From Aureococcus anophagefferens (taxonomy: Eukaryota > Sar > Pelagophyceae > Pelagomonadales > Pelagomonadaceae): 64,000 nucleotides of DNA. Below the pieces are notes generated by a model, which saw only the letters and a list, made by a program, of their open reading frames with translations, searched no databases and was not told the DNA's origin. The stretch spans positions 1,367,757-1,431,756 of the forward strand of contig NW_008705567.1 in NCBI RefSeq assembly GCF_000186865.1, written 5' to 3'. A program made the position numbers and the translations under genes. The first letter of the stretch is position 1. Each line of letters begins with the position of its first letter. Below, piece after piece: positions 46,600 to 55,382 of the stretch.

Positions 46600-47529
46600 A
46601 TGTACGGCGCCGGCCCGCCCGCGCCGCCGCCCGACGGCGCGTCGGCGTTCCGCGCCATCGCCGCCTACCAGCAGGGCGCCCCGCGGCCCAAGGCCGCGGC
46701 GTCCGCGGGCTGCCGGTGCAAGAACAGCAAGTGCCTCAAGCGCTACTGCGTCTGCTTCGAGCGCGGCGAGGCCTGCGGCCCCGAGTGCCGCTGCGTCGGC
46801 TGCGGCAACGTCGACGGCACGGAGGCGCGGGCCGCGGCGCTGCGCACGAACCGCAAGCGCAAGAAGGTCGCCGGCGCGGGCTGCACGTGCACGCGGAGCC
46901 GGTGCCTCAAGCGCTACTGCGACTGCTTCGCCGCGGGCGAGGCCTGCGCGCCGTCCTGCCGCTGCGTCGACTGCGGCAACGCGGGCGGCCCCCGCCCGGC
47001 GCCGGCGCCGCCGCCGCCGGACCTCGCGCGCGTCGCGGCCGCGGGCTTCGCCGCCGCGCGCGCGCGCGTCGCGGCCGCGCCGCTGGCCGCGCCCGTGCCC
47101 ATCGCGCCGCGGTCCCTGCCGCCGGCGGCCCTCGCGCCCGCGCCGGAGGCGCGCCGCTTCGCGCCCGTCGCGCCCATCGTTCCCGCGGCCGGCGACGCGG
47201 CCGACCTCGACAGCCGCCGGAGCCCGCGGTCCGTCCTCGACGAACTTAACGCGCCGCCGCCGCCGCCCAAGGAGCCCCTGGCGCGCTCCGTGACCTTCGA
47301 GGACCCGGGCCGCGTCGGCCTCCTCCTCGAGCACAGCGACGGCAGCGACGCCATCGTCGTCACGTCCGTCGCCGACGGCGGCCCCGCGAAGAAGCAACGG
47401 GTCGCCGTCGGCGCCCGCGTCGCGGCCATCAACGCCTGCGACGTCACGACGAACGTCGACTTCGACGCCGCGCTCTCGCTCTGCGCGCTCCGGCCCCTCA
47501 CGCTGCGGCTCATCGAGGAGTCGGTGTAG
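46600..47529 (+). CDS. Tesmin/TSO1-like CXC protein with C-terminal PDZ-like domain
   Basis: A 309-residue protein. Two CXC (CRC) motifs, GCRCKNSKCLKRYCVCFERGE and CTCTRSRCLKRYCDCFAAGE, each with the following CxCxxCGN tail, are joined by a basic linker (RTNRKRKKVAG). Paired CXC motifs bind CHR-type DNA (TTYRAA) in LIN54/TSO1 proteins of MuvB/DREAM complexes. After a Pro/Ala linker, residues about 225-309 (GLLLEHSDGSDAIVVTSVADGGPAKKQRVAVGARVAAINA...LRLIEES) read as a PDZ domain. The start MYGAGPP is preferred; an upstream in-frame ATG at 46516 would add 28 residues. Confidence 0.82.
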   Translation: MYGAGPPAPPPDGASAFRAIAAYQQGAPRPKAAASAGCRCKNSKCLKRYCVCFERGEACGPECRCVGCGNVDGTEARAAALRTNRKRKKVAGAGCTCTRSRCLKRYCDCFAAGEACAPSCRCVDCGNAGGPRPAPAPPPPDLARVAAAGFAAARARVAAAPLAAPVPIAPRSLPPAALAPAPEARRFAPVAPIVPAAGDAADLDSRRSPRSVLDELNAPPPPPKEPLARSVTFEDPGRVGLLLEHSDGSDAIVVTSVADGGPAKKQRVAVGARVAAINACDVTTNVDFDAALSLCALRPLTLRLIEESV

Positions 47530-47818
47530 CGCGCCGCCGCCGCGGCGCCGCCGCCGCGAGCACGAACCTCGCCCCGGCCATCCGCCGCGTAAGCCGACAT
47601 CGCCGTTCCTTTCCTTCTTTGTGCGTGTGTGCCGCGCTCACCCGCGGGCCATTTTATTCGTCCTGCGTACAGGGTAAACGTCGCTTCATTGCGGTTCACT
47701 TTGAAGTTTTTTGGTCTCGAGCTCAAGAGCTCTCGATAGCAGCGCGTAGCAGATCGCGGCATAGCAGCTCGTCCTGCTGCGCATACATAGCTCGACCGCC
47801 CGCAGCATCGCTCTCGCA

Positions 47819-48610
47819 ATGGCTCTCGCTGGCAAGCTTGCTCTCGTGACCGGTGCGAGCTCGGGCATCGGCCAGGCCATCGCGCGGCGCTTCGCAAAAG
47901 AAGGCGCCTCCGTGCTTGCCACGGGCCGCAACGCGGTGGCACTAAAAGAACTCGCCGCCGAGATCGGTTGTTCATATGAAGCAGCAGACCTGACGGAGCC
48001 CGGCGCCTGCGCGCACGTCGTCGCCGCGGCCGAAAAAGAGCTCGGCGGCATCACGACGCTCGTGAATAGCGCGGGCGTATTGCACGCGGGCGCGTTCGCC
48101 GCGCCGGACGGCGCGCCGGCCGCCTCCCTCGAGAACTTCGACGTCAACTTCGCCGCGAACGCGCGCGCGCCCTACGAGATTCTCGTCGAGGCGACGCCGC
48201 ACCTCGTGGCCGCAGGCGTCGGCGCGGCCGTCGTCAACATCAGCTCGGTCAACGGCAAGCAGTCCTTCGCGACGCTCGGCGCCTACTGCGGCTCCAAAGC
48301 CGCCATCGACCACATCGCGCGCTGCGCCGCCGTGGACCTCGCGCCCCACGGCGTCCGCGTCAACAACATCAACCCGGGCGTCACCGTCACGCCGCTGCAG
48401 CAAAGGGGCGGCATGTCGGACGAGGCCTACGCGGCGTTCCTCGAGCGCTCGGCGAACGTGACGCACCCGCTCGGCGCCGCGACGGGCGACCTGTCGACGC
48501 CCGGTGATATCGCTGACCTCGCGCTGTTCCTCGCGTCCAACCAGTCGCGCTTCATCACTGGCGAGGTCATCTGCGTCGACGGCGGTCGCCAGTGCCTCGG
48601 GGCGCGCTAG
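47819..48610 (+). CDS. Classical short-chain dehydrogenase/reductase
   Basis: A 263-residue SDR: cofactor motif TGASSGIGQA, NSAG in TLVNSAGVL, catalytic Ser in VVNISSVNG, Tyr/Lys in AYCGSKAAIDH, and PG motif in NNINPGVTVTP. The ATGR-start of the second strand (LATGRN) suggests NADP preference. The substrate is unknown. The 289 bases before it have CTCGAGCTCAAGAGCTCTCG-like inverted sequence and TAGCAG repeats but no gene. Confidence 0.92.
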   Translation: MALAGKLALVTGASSGIGQAIARRFAKEGASVLATGRNAVALKELAAEIGCSYEAADLTEPGACAHVVAAAEKELGGITTLVNSAGVLHAGAFAAPDGAPAASLENFDVNFAANARAPYEILVEATPHLVAAGVGAAVVNISSVNGKQSFATLGAYCGSKAAIDHIARCAAVDLAPHGVRVNNINPGVTVTPLQQRGGMSDEAYAAFLERSANVTHPLGAATGDLSTPGDIADLALFLASNQSRFITGEVICVDGGRQCLGAR

Positions 48611-48678
48611 GGATGGCTCTAGATGGTGCTAGGATTCTACCTAGGTGGTACGAAGTCGTATCAGGTTACGCGGCGCGC

Positions 48679-49398
48679 CTAGCTGTAGAGCTCCTTGCGC
48701 ACGACGCCGACGAAGGGCAGGGAGCGGTACTTGCCGCCCCAGTCCATGCCGTAGCCGACGACGAACTCGTCCGGGCAGACGGCGCCGACGTAATCCGGGC
48801 GGATGTCCTCCGTGCGCCGCGAGACCTTGTCGAGGAGCACGCAGGTCTTGACGGACTTGACCTGGCGCTGCTTCATGAGCTCCTTGAGCGAGGCCATCGT
48901 GCGGCCCGAGTCGCACATCTCGTCGACGATGAGCACGTGCTTGCCCGCGAGCGGGAACGACGAGTCCTTCTTGATCTTCACGTTGCCGCTGCTCACGGTG
49001 CCTAGCCCGTAGGACGACGCGGCGATGAAGTCGACGGTGTGCGGCGTGTCGATCTTGCGCGAGAGGTCCGCGAGGAACATGAAGACGCCGTCGAGGAGGC
49101 CGACGACGACGAGCTCCTCGTCGCCGTAGTCGCGCGTGATCTGCGCCGCGAGCGAGTCGATCATCGTCTCGAGGTCGCGCTCGCTGAAGAGCACGTCGGG
49201 CGAGAGCACGGCCTTGGCCCAGGAGCTCGCGACGCCATCGCTCCGGCTGTTGGCGCGCGCCGGCTGCTCCAGCGCGGCGACGCGCCGCTCGAGCGCCGCG
49301 AGGCGCGACTCGTCGCAGGCGGCGCGGTTCGAGGCGAGCACGGAGGCCGCGGCGGCGGGCACGCCGACGGACAGCAGGCGACGCGCGGACGCGAACAT
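48679..49398 (-). CDS. HPRT: Hypoxanthine phosphoribosyltransferase with N-terminal leader
   Basis: A 239-residue protein. The PRPP loop is HVLIVDEMCDSGRTMASL, the flexible loop region is ASSYGLGTVSSGNVKI, and the base-binding end is PDEFVVGYGMDWGGKYRSLP. All are typical of HPRT in purine salvage. The first about 70 residues (MFASARRLLSVGVPAAAAS, then a helical ALERRVAALEQ segment) precede the conserved core and may target an organelle. Start at 49398. Confidence 0.9.
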   Translation of the reverse strand: MFASARRLLSVGVPAAAASVLASNRAACDESRLAALERRVAALEQPARANSRSDGVASSWAKAVLSPDVLFSERDLETMIDSLAAQITRDYGDEELVVVGLLDGVFMFLADLSRKIDTPHTVDFIAASSYGLGTVSSGNVKIKKDSSFPLAGKHVLIVDEMCDSGRTMASLKELMKQRQVKSVKTCVLLDKVSRRTEDIRPDYVGAVCPDEFVVGYGMDWGGKYRSLPFVGVVRKELYS

Positions 49399-49524
49399 CA
49401 GGCGAGGCTTGGCGGAGCGATGCTCGGCGGAGGCGATGCTTGGTGCGGTGGCCGCTGCTGAGACACCAGATCGATCGATCGCGAGAGCTCGAAGTTCAAT
49501 GTGCAACATTGACGGCACCTCCAG

Positions 49525-49574
49525 NNNNNNNNNNNNNNNNNNNNNNNNNNNNNNNNNNNNNNNNNNNNNNNNNN
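49525..49574. other. Assembly gap, 50 N
   Basis: Exactly 50 N in the divergent promoter between HPRT and the ENT-like transporter. It ends 4 bases before the transporter's ATG, so the true start of that gene could lie inside the gap. Confidence 0.97.
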
Positions 49575-49578
49575 CAGC

Positions 49579-51359
49579 ATGGCCGCATGCGCACCCGCGT
49601 CGGAGCAGTCGAACCTGCTCGCACCAAAACGCCCGTCGGCGACCTTCGCGAAGCGCCGGAAAAAGGCCGACGCGCTGCGCGCGTCCTTCTTCCGCATCGG
49701 CTGCGGCAGCTCCATCACCTTCAACGCCGTGGTCATGGGCGTCGCGTACCTGCGGAGCCTCTTCGGCGCCGGCGTGCTGCGGGAGCTGAGCCTCGCGCAC
49801 AACGTCGCGCTGTTGTCGTGCCTGCTGTCGCTGACGGCCGCGGGCGCGCGCCCGGGCAGCCCCTTCGACCGCCCGCGGACCTGCGCGTGGCTCCTGCAGG
49901 CCGCGCTCGCGTTCGCGGCGGTCTTCAACGGCGCCATGCTCGCGGCCATCGTCGGCGTCGACGTCGAACGCCGCGGCGGGCCCGCGGGCCTCGAGCGGGC
50001 GCTCGTCGCCTGCGTGGCCGTCAACGGCGCGGCGACGGCCGTCGTCCACGGGGCGGGAAAAGAGTGCGAAATTCCCGACTTCAAAGGCTCCTATCGCGGT
50101 CGTTTTCCACTCGTTTCGGCTGATTTTTGGACGAGCGATCATCCCTCGGAACGGTCTCGAAGCGTGGATGCTTTTTTGGGCACGCGCGCGCGCGGAACAC
50201 CCACATTGAAGCGACGTTGCATCACTCTTTTCCCGCCCAGGTCGTCCAGGGCGTCGGCGCGACGTTCGGCGGCCACGCGGACCGCGCCATACTCGGCGGC
50301 GACGACGCGGGCGCGTCCACGTCGGCGGCCCAGCTCTCGGGCGCGGGTCTAGGCGTACTCGTGCCGACGCTGACGCAGCTGCTCTGCGTCGCGCCCGCGG
50401 CGGTCGCGGCGAACCCGCGGCGCGTCCGCGGCGCGACGCGGCTCGGCGCGGGCCTGGGGGCGCTGCTCGGCCTCGTGTCCTGCGTCGCCGCGGGCTTCGA
50501 GGCGCGCCGACTCGCCAAGCGCCACTTCCCCGCGGACGCGGCGCCCGCGGCGCCGGCGCTCGGGCAACCGTCGCCCGCGTCGTCGGCGACGTCCCTCGCG
50601 TCCCTCGGCGCGCTCGAGGACGCGTCGCCGGGCGGCGGTCTGTGGGCGCTGGCGGCGGCGCGGCGCGGCCGGGCCAAGACCTGGTCCCAGGGGCGGCTGC
50701 TGTCGCACGCGCGCGGCTCCGTGGATTTGGACGCGCTCCGGCGGTGCTCGGCGCGGTCGGACGCGCCGCTGCCCTGGTTCCTCGCGGCGCCGCCGCCGCC
50801 GTCGCCGGCGCCGCAGCGCGACGAGGGCCGCTTCTCGCCGTCGGACGCCAGGGCGCTGCGGCGCGTGCTGCCCCTCGCGGCCGCGCAGGTCCTCAACGAG
50901 GCCGCGCTCGTCTACCTGCTCCTGCAGTCGCCGCGGCTCCTGCCGGCGCCGGAGCGGCCCGCGGTCTTCTGGTCCACCTTCCTCGCGACGATTCTGTTGG
51001 TCGTCAGCAACCTGGGCGCGTTCCTCGGGCGCTACGCGGCGTCGAGCCGCGGCGCGGCCGCGGCCGCCGCGCCGTCGCGGCGCGACCGCGCGGCGCTCCT
51101 GGGCCTCGTCGCGCTGTCGCCGGCCTACGGCGCCGTCGCGCGGGCCGTCTTCGCGGCGCGGGCGCCGGCGTCGAACGCGGAGCCCATCGGCATGTACTTT
51201 TTGGCCGCGGCGGTCTCCGGCTTCACGCTCGTCGCGCTGAGCCAGTGGGCCCACGCGGCGGCGCCGGGGCCGGACCTCGCGCCCCTCGTGTCCCAGATCG
51301 CCTGGCTCAGCGTCAACATCGGCTCCATCCTCGGCACGGCCCTCGCGTTTGTCACCTAA
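49579..51359 (+). CDS. Equilibrative nucleoside transporter-like protein, split by an introner
   Basis: Exons 49579-50040 and 50241-51359 join (phase 0; ...GAATA|VVQGVGA...) to 526 residues with about eleven membrane spans. The first span GCGSSITFNAVVMGVAYLRSLF keeps the GxGxxxxxN spacing of the ENT family. Helix 4/5 (QGVGATFGGHADRAILGG) has the small-residue pattern, and a long soluble loop (about 230-330) splits the halves as in SLC29. The last span is NIGSILGTALAFVT. Nucleoside or base transport is inferred. The intron is introner 5. Confidence 0.72.
50049..50240 (+). mobile_element. Introner 5 (192 bp)
   Basis: Sense ends CGGGGCGGGAAAAGAGTG and CACTCTTTTCCCGCCCAG. The perfect duplication GTCGTCCA lies at 50041-50048 and 50241-50248. 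The GT donor is in the duplication and the CCCAG acceptor is the last bases of the element. The body orientation relative to the gene is as in introner 4. Confidence 0.96.
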
Positions 51360-51393
51360 GTGCATCCGCCGGCGACCTAGCTACGCGTGTCCA

Positions 51394-52491
51394 TTAACGC
51401 GACCCGAACTTCCACTCGTGAGTGGAAGTTCGAAGGATCTCGGCGGAAGAGCCTTCGAATATGAATGCGACGGGCGCCATGATGAGGCGGCGGGAGGATA
51501 TAGGAATCGGCCAACGGTAACTCTGCACGGTTGAAACCCAGAGGTTTGGAGCCTCTTCTCTTAGCAGGCTGAAGACCATCTCCGAGTGGTTGCGCGTTGC
51601 CGACATTCGCAGCGTGTCCCCCGAGCTGAATACATAATCCTCGAGGTCTAGATTCATCTCACGGGAGAATTCATCTGAAGGGAGGATCTCGACCAGTTTA
51701 CCTCGCACATTGAGGGTGGAAGGAAGCCCGAAGTTGTTATAGTCGCTGTTCCAGAGGAAAAGTTTCAGCACGCTCGAATGCAGCAATTGTAGATTCATCG
51801 CGCACGGTGGCAACGTTGGATCCAGGTGTGCTAGAACCGCCGGATCATCGCCATCGAATACGACCACGCCGCAAGCGTCGGACGTCTCTGATTCGAGTCT
51901 CGTCATTACTAGGTCCCACTCGGTGCTCGATTCAAAACCCAGGGTCGCCATTGGTTCGGTCGCCGTTGGACGACCAATGGCGATCATATCTCTTTCGCAG
52001 GTGCGATTCACAAACGTGCGAGGCCACTTGGAATGTTCGAGCGCTCGCTGCATCAATCCATCCTCATGCCGGAACTCAGAACTCAGCACTCCAATCCAGC
52101 GCGTCTCTACATGCAACCGCAGCGCGTCGCGCCAGGGCGCCGAATCGGATCGAACTGCACCGAGTCGCTCGGCGACGGCGCGGAACGTCGGTTCCGCCTG
52201 GTCGCGCCACGTCGTCGAGACGCGCAACGCCCGGGCGACGGCCGGGAGCGGCAGGAACTGGAGCACGAGCGACGGCGGCAGGCGCGACGGATAAGGCGTC
52301 TTGGACGAGCGCGCTTTCAGCGCTTCCTCCGCGCGGGCTAAGATGGCGCTGGTGCGCGCCACAAACATGCGCAGCTCCTCCGAAGAAGTGCCCTCGAGCG
52401 CCTCGGCGCTGTAAAACGCATCGAGCGCGTCCATGCACTCAAACATCGTCTCGATGGGCAGCCCAGGACCCCCGGCGAGGAACGGCATCAT
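51394..52491 (-). CDS. F-box-like protein, second lower-GC member
   Basis: A 365-residue protein. An N-terminal helix (EELRMFVARTSAILARAEEALKARSS) is followed by an F-box-like segment (RLPPSLVLQFLPLPAVARALRVSTTWRDQAEPTF). After it come beta/Leu-rich sequences (WIGVLSSEFRHED, LQLLHSSVLKLFLWNSD, LNVRGKLVEILPSDE). GC content is visibly lower than the flanking genes, as in 4553-5821. An SCF adaptor role is inferred only. It starts 91 bases from the divergent LRR gene. The last codons contain a perfect 28-bp palindrome. Confidence 0.65.
   Translation of the reverse strand: MMPFLAGGPGLPIETMFECMDALDAFYSAEALEGTSSEELRMFVARTSAILARAEEALKARSSKTPYPSRLPPSLVLQFLPLPAVARALRVSTTWRDQAEPTFRAVAERLGAVRSDSAPWRDALRLHVETRWIGVLSSEFRHEDGLMQRALEHSKWPRTFVNRTCERDMIAIGRPTATEPMATLGFESSTEWDLVMTRLESETSDACGVVVFDGDDPAVLAHLDPTLPPCAMNLQLLHSSVLKLFLWNSDYNNFGLPSTLNVRGKLVEILPSDEFSREMNLDLEDYVFSSGDTLRMSATRNHSEMVFSLLREEAPNLWVSTVQSYRWPIPISSRRLIMAPVAFIFEGSSAEILRTSTHEWKFGSR
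51405..51432. repeat. Perfect inverted repeat, 13-bp arms
   Basis: CGAACTTCCACTC-GT-GAGTGGAAGTTCG, within the final codons (THEWKFGSR) of the F-box-like gene. It could form a hairpin near the 3' end of the mRNA. Confidence 0.9.
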
Positions 52492-52582
52492 GGGCCCAGA
52501 TGATACAGGGCTGTTTCGTGATCGAGGGTGATAGCGCGGCTCACCATCGTCGTCGGTCGCCGGGCCCGGTGAGCCGGTGGCC

Positions 52583-53812
52583 ATGGCGCACCAGGTGGAG
52601 AAGTTCGCGCAGTTCTGCGCGGAGCAGGGGCGGCCGGAGCTGCTGGAGCTGCTGCCGGAGATCAGCGAGGGCGCGCGCGTCGAGATCCGCGTCGAGGGCG
52701 CGCGGTGCTCGCGGCCCCTCGACGACGACGACGCCACGGTGCTGGCGACGGGCCTCGTCGTGTCGGGCCTGGACGTGAGCGTCGTGAGCCTGCCGAACCA
52801 CGCCATCGGGAACCCCGGCGCCGCCGCGCTGTCCACGCTGCTGCTGGAGGAGCCGGCGACGGGCTACGCGGGCGCGCTCAACCGGCTCGACCTCCGGGGC
52901 AACGCCGTCGGCGCCGTGGGCGTCCAGGCCATCGCCGACGCCGTGCGCAAGTCCACGGCCATCGTCGACCTCGACCTGTCCTGGAACCCGCTGGGCGAGG
53001 AGGGCGGCTACCGCGTCGCGGAGATGCTCGAGTCGCTCGAGACGCTCAAGGCCCTCAAGGTCGCGCACACGGACCTGGACACGTCGGCGCTCATCGCCAT
53101 CTGCTCGACGCTGCGCACGAACGGCGCCTGCCTCGAGCACCTGGACGTGGGCGGCGCCGTGCTCGCCGCGGAGCAGAGCGAGGACTTCGCGAAGCACGTC
53201 GCGACGATGCTCGGCCTCAACCGGCGCCTGCTCTCGCTGAGCCTCGGCAACTGCCGCATCGGCGACGACTCCGTGGGCCACATCGCGACGGCGCTCCAGG
53301 GGAACCCGACGCTCACGGCGCTGAACCTCAAGGCGAACCGCGTGCGGTCCGCGGGCGCCGCGGCTTTGGCGGACGCGCTCCGCCGGTCCGCGCTCTCCGC
53401 GGGCCGCCGCGGCCCGCTCACGCCGCCCCTCAAGATCCTGGACCTGAGCCACAACGCCATCGGCGACGAGGGCGCCGCGGCTCTGGCCGACGCCGTCGCC
53501 CACGAGTGCAGCCTCTACGAGCTCCGCGTCGCGCACAACGACATCGACGACGCCGGTCTCGCGGACCTCGCGCGGGCGCTCCACCACCCGAACCACCTCC
53601 GCTACGTCGCCGCCTGGGGCAACCGCTTCGGCAAATCCGCCAACGCCGAGTTCCACGACCTGTACCACGGCGACAACGACTGCTACGTCGAGATGGACTT
53701 CACGACGTACGAGGTCGACGGCAAGCTCCGCGCGGCGGAGCGCGTCGACCTCGCCTTCACGGGCGCGAAGCGCGAGGCCCAGGTCCTCGAGCGGGCACGG
53801 TCCATGAACTGA
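52583..53812 (+). CDS. Leucine-rich repeat protein (ribonuclease-inhibitor type)
   Basis: A 409-residue protein with RI-type LRRs of about 28 residues: LNRLDLRGNAVGAVGVQAIADAV, IVDLDLSWNPLGEEGGYRVAEML, LLSLSLGNCRIGDDSVGHIATAL, LTALNLKANRVRSAGAAALADAL, LKILDLSHNAIGDEGAAALADAV and LYELRVAHNDIDDAGLADLARAL. No TM span or catalytic domain. The layout resembles LRRC34 and axonemal LRR proteins. Function unknown, probably a protein-binding scaffold. The start is the first ATG (MAHQVEKFAQF). Confidence 0.82.
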   Translation: MAHQVEKFAQFCAEQGRPELLELLPEISEGARVEIRVEGARCSRPLDDDDATVLATGLVVSGLDVSVVSLPNHAIGNPGAAALSTLLLEEPATGYAGALNRLDLRGNAVGAVGVQAIADAVRKSTAIVDLDLSWNPLGEEGGYRVAEMLESLETLKALKVAHTDLDTSALIAICSTLRTNGACLEHLDVGGAVLAAEQSEDFAKHVATMLGLNRRLLSLSLGNCRIGDDSVGHIATALQGNPTLTALNLKANRVRSAGAAALADALRRSALSAGRRGPLTPPLKILDLSHNAIGDEGAAALADAVAHECSLYELRVAHNDIDDAGLADLARALHHPNHLRYVAAWGNRFGKSANAEFHDLYHGDNDCYVEMDFTTYEVDGKLRAAERVDLAFTGAKREAQVLERARSMN

Positions 53813-53908
53813 GGGGGGCGCGTCTCGGACGCGCAGGCTAAGAGAAGGCGTGCGTTAGTGGTATCAAAGAGGGGGGCGCGCGCGGCCGCCCGGTCCGCCG
53901 GTCGTCGG

Positions 53909-55221
53909 TCAGAGGGACACGCTCAGGCTCGCCTTGGGCGGCCCGCGGTGCGCGTAGGACGGCGAGAGGCAGCCGTAGGCCGCCTTCTTCGCGGGCGTGG
54001 CCCCCGCGGACGAGGACCGGCCCCGGTTCGAGATCTCCGCGAGCTTCGGCCGCGACGCGACGGTCGCCTCCGTCGGCGTCGCGACCTCCTTGGCGTGGTC
54101 GCGGATGTCGCGGCCGAAGGGCGACCGGTCGAGGCGGAGCCGGAGGTAGATGAAGGTCTTGGCGCGCTCGAGGAAGATCTTGGGCCGCGTCGAGTTGTGG
54201 CCGCCGTCGAACCTAGGAGCACCGCCTCGAGACGGAAAAAAAAGGAAGACGGACGCGACGCGCGCTCGAAGCGCATCTTGTGCGGGCAGGCGCAGTTCTT
54301 TTCGAGGACGGCGGCGTGCTTCTTGTCGACGAGGTCGTCGTCGAGGGCCGCGGCGAAGAGGCAGGGCGTCTTGCGGATCGCGGCGACGGTCGCGGCCGCG
54401 CGGTTCTCGCGCGGGTCCCACCCGGCGACCCTCTTGACCTCCGCGTAGGCGGCGCTCGCGACGGCGGACCGCATGACCCTCGGCACGCCCGACGCCTTCT
54501 TGTCGAACATGTCCTCGCAGATGACGCCGAGGTCACTGAAGGCGCTGTCCGCGAGCACGCCCTTGACGCGCGGGCCCGGGCCGTCCGACGCCTCCGCCTC
54601 CGCCGCGTAGCCCAAGCAGGCGACGGCGCCCGCGGACCGGCCCCAGAGCACGACGTCCTTCACCTTCGCGTCGGCCTTGAGCCAGGCGACGGCGCAGGCG
54701 ACGTCGGCGACCTCGAAGGCGCCGCCCAAGCTCACGCGGTCGCCGTCGCTGTGGCCCGCGGCCGTCGTGTCGATGGCCAGCAGCGACGCGCCGACGGCGA
54801 TGGCGCAGCGCAGGGGCTGGCCCGCGGCCTCGACGCGGCTGGAACCGGCGCCGTGCACGTAGAGCACGCAGGGCCGCGGCTCGAGGTACGTCGCGCCCGT
54901 CTTCCACTCGCGCGCCGTCGACCAGTAGGACCCGTGGATGCGGACGCCGCGCCGGTTCTTGAACACGACGTCCTCGCGCGTCATGGACAGGCCGTCGCAG
55001 TCGAAGCGCACGGGGCCGAGCTCCGAGATGCTGTAGAACTGGCGCTGGGGCGCCGTGAGCACCTTGCAGGCGAGGTCCGTGAACTTGGAACCGAAGACCG
55101 TCGGCGTCATCATCGTCAGCAAACTCCCGAACATGTCGCTCGCCGGCTTGTCGGGCGCCGCGTCGTCGCGGATGGGGCCGTACATGTCCTCGTAGGCCTC
55201 GGACCCGAAGCAGGCGCCCAT
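53909..55221 (-). CDS. Alpha/beta hydrolase, lipid-anchored, two exons
   Basis: Exons 54260-55221 and 53909-54212 join to 421 residues across a 47-bp intron (GTCGCG...CTCCTAG, phase 2). MGACFGS is an N-myristoylation/palmitoylation start. The nucleophile elbow is VVLWGRSAGAVACLG (G-R-S-A-G), the oxyanion region is LYVHGAGSSR, the acidic residue is in AAALDDDLVDKKHA, and the catalytic His is in FDGGHNSTRP, which is reached only after splicing. It resembles ABHD17/serine aminopeptidase-type hydrolases such as depalmitoylases. The tail is Ser/Ala-rich. Confidence 0.82.
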
Positions 55222-55382
55222 GGTGCCCGCGGCGCGGGCGGCGGCCGAACGCTCCGCCGAAGGCCAAAACCAACGGGGCTGCCTTCGACCTCGATCGGCA
55301 CCGTGAGGTCGGCGAGCGCCTCTCGTTTGCCCCAGCTCGATCAGGCTGGGCCGCGAGCTGCCGCCGCTCTCGCACCTCTGAG

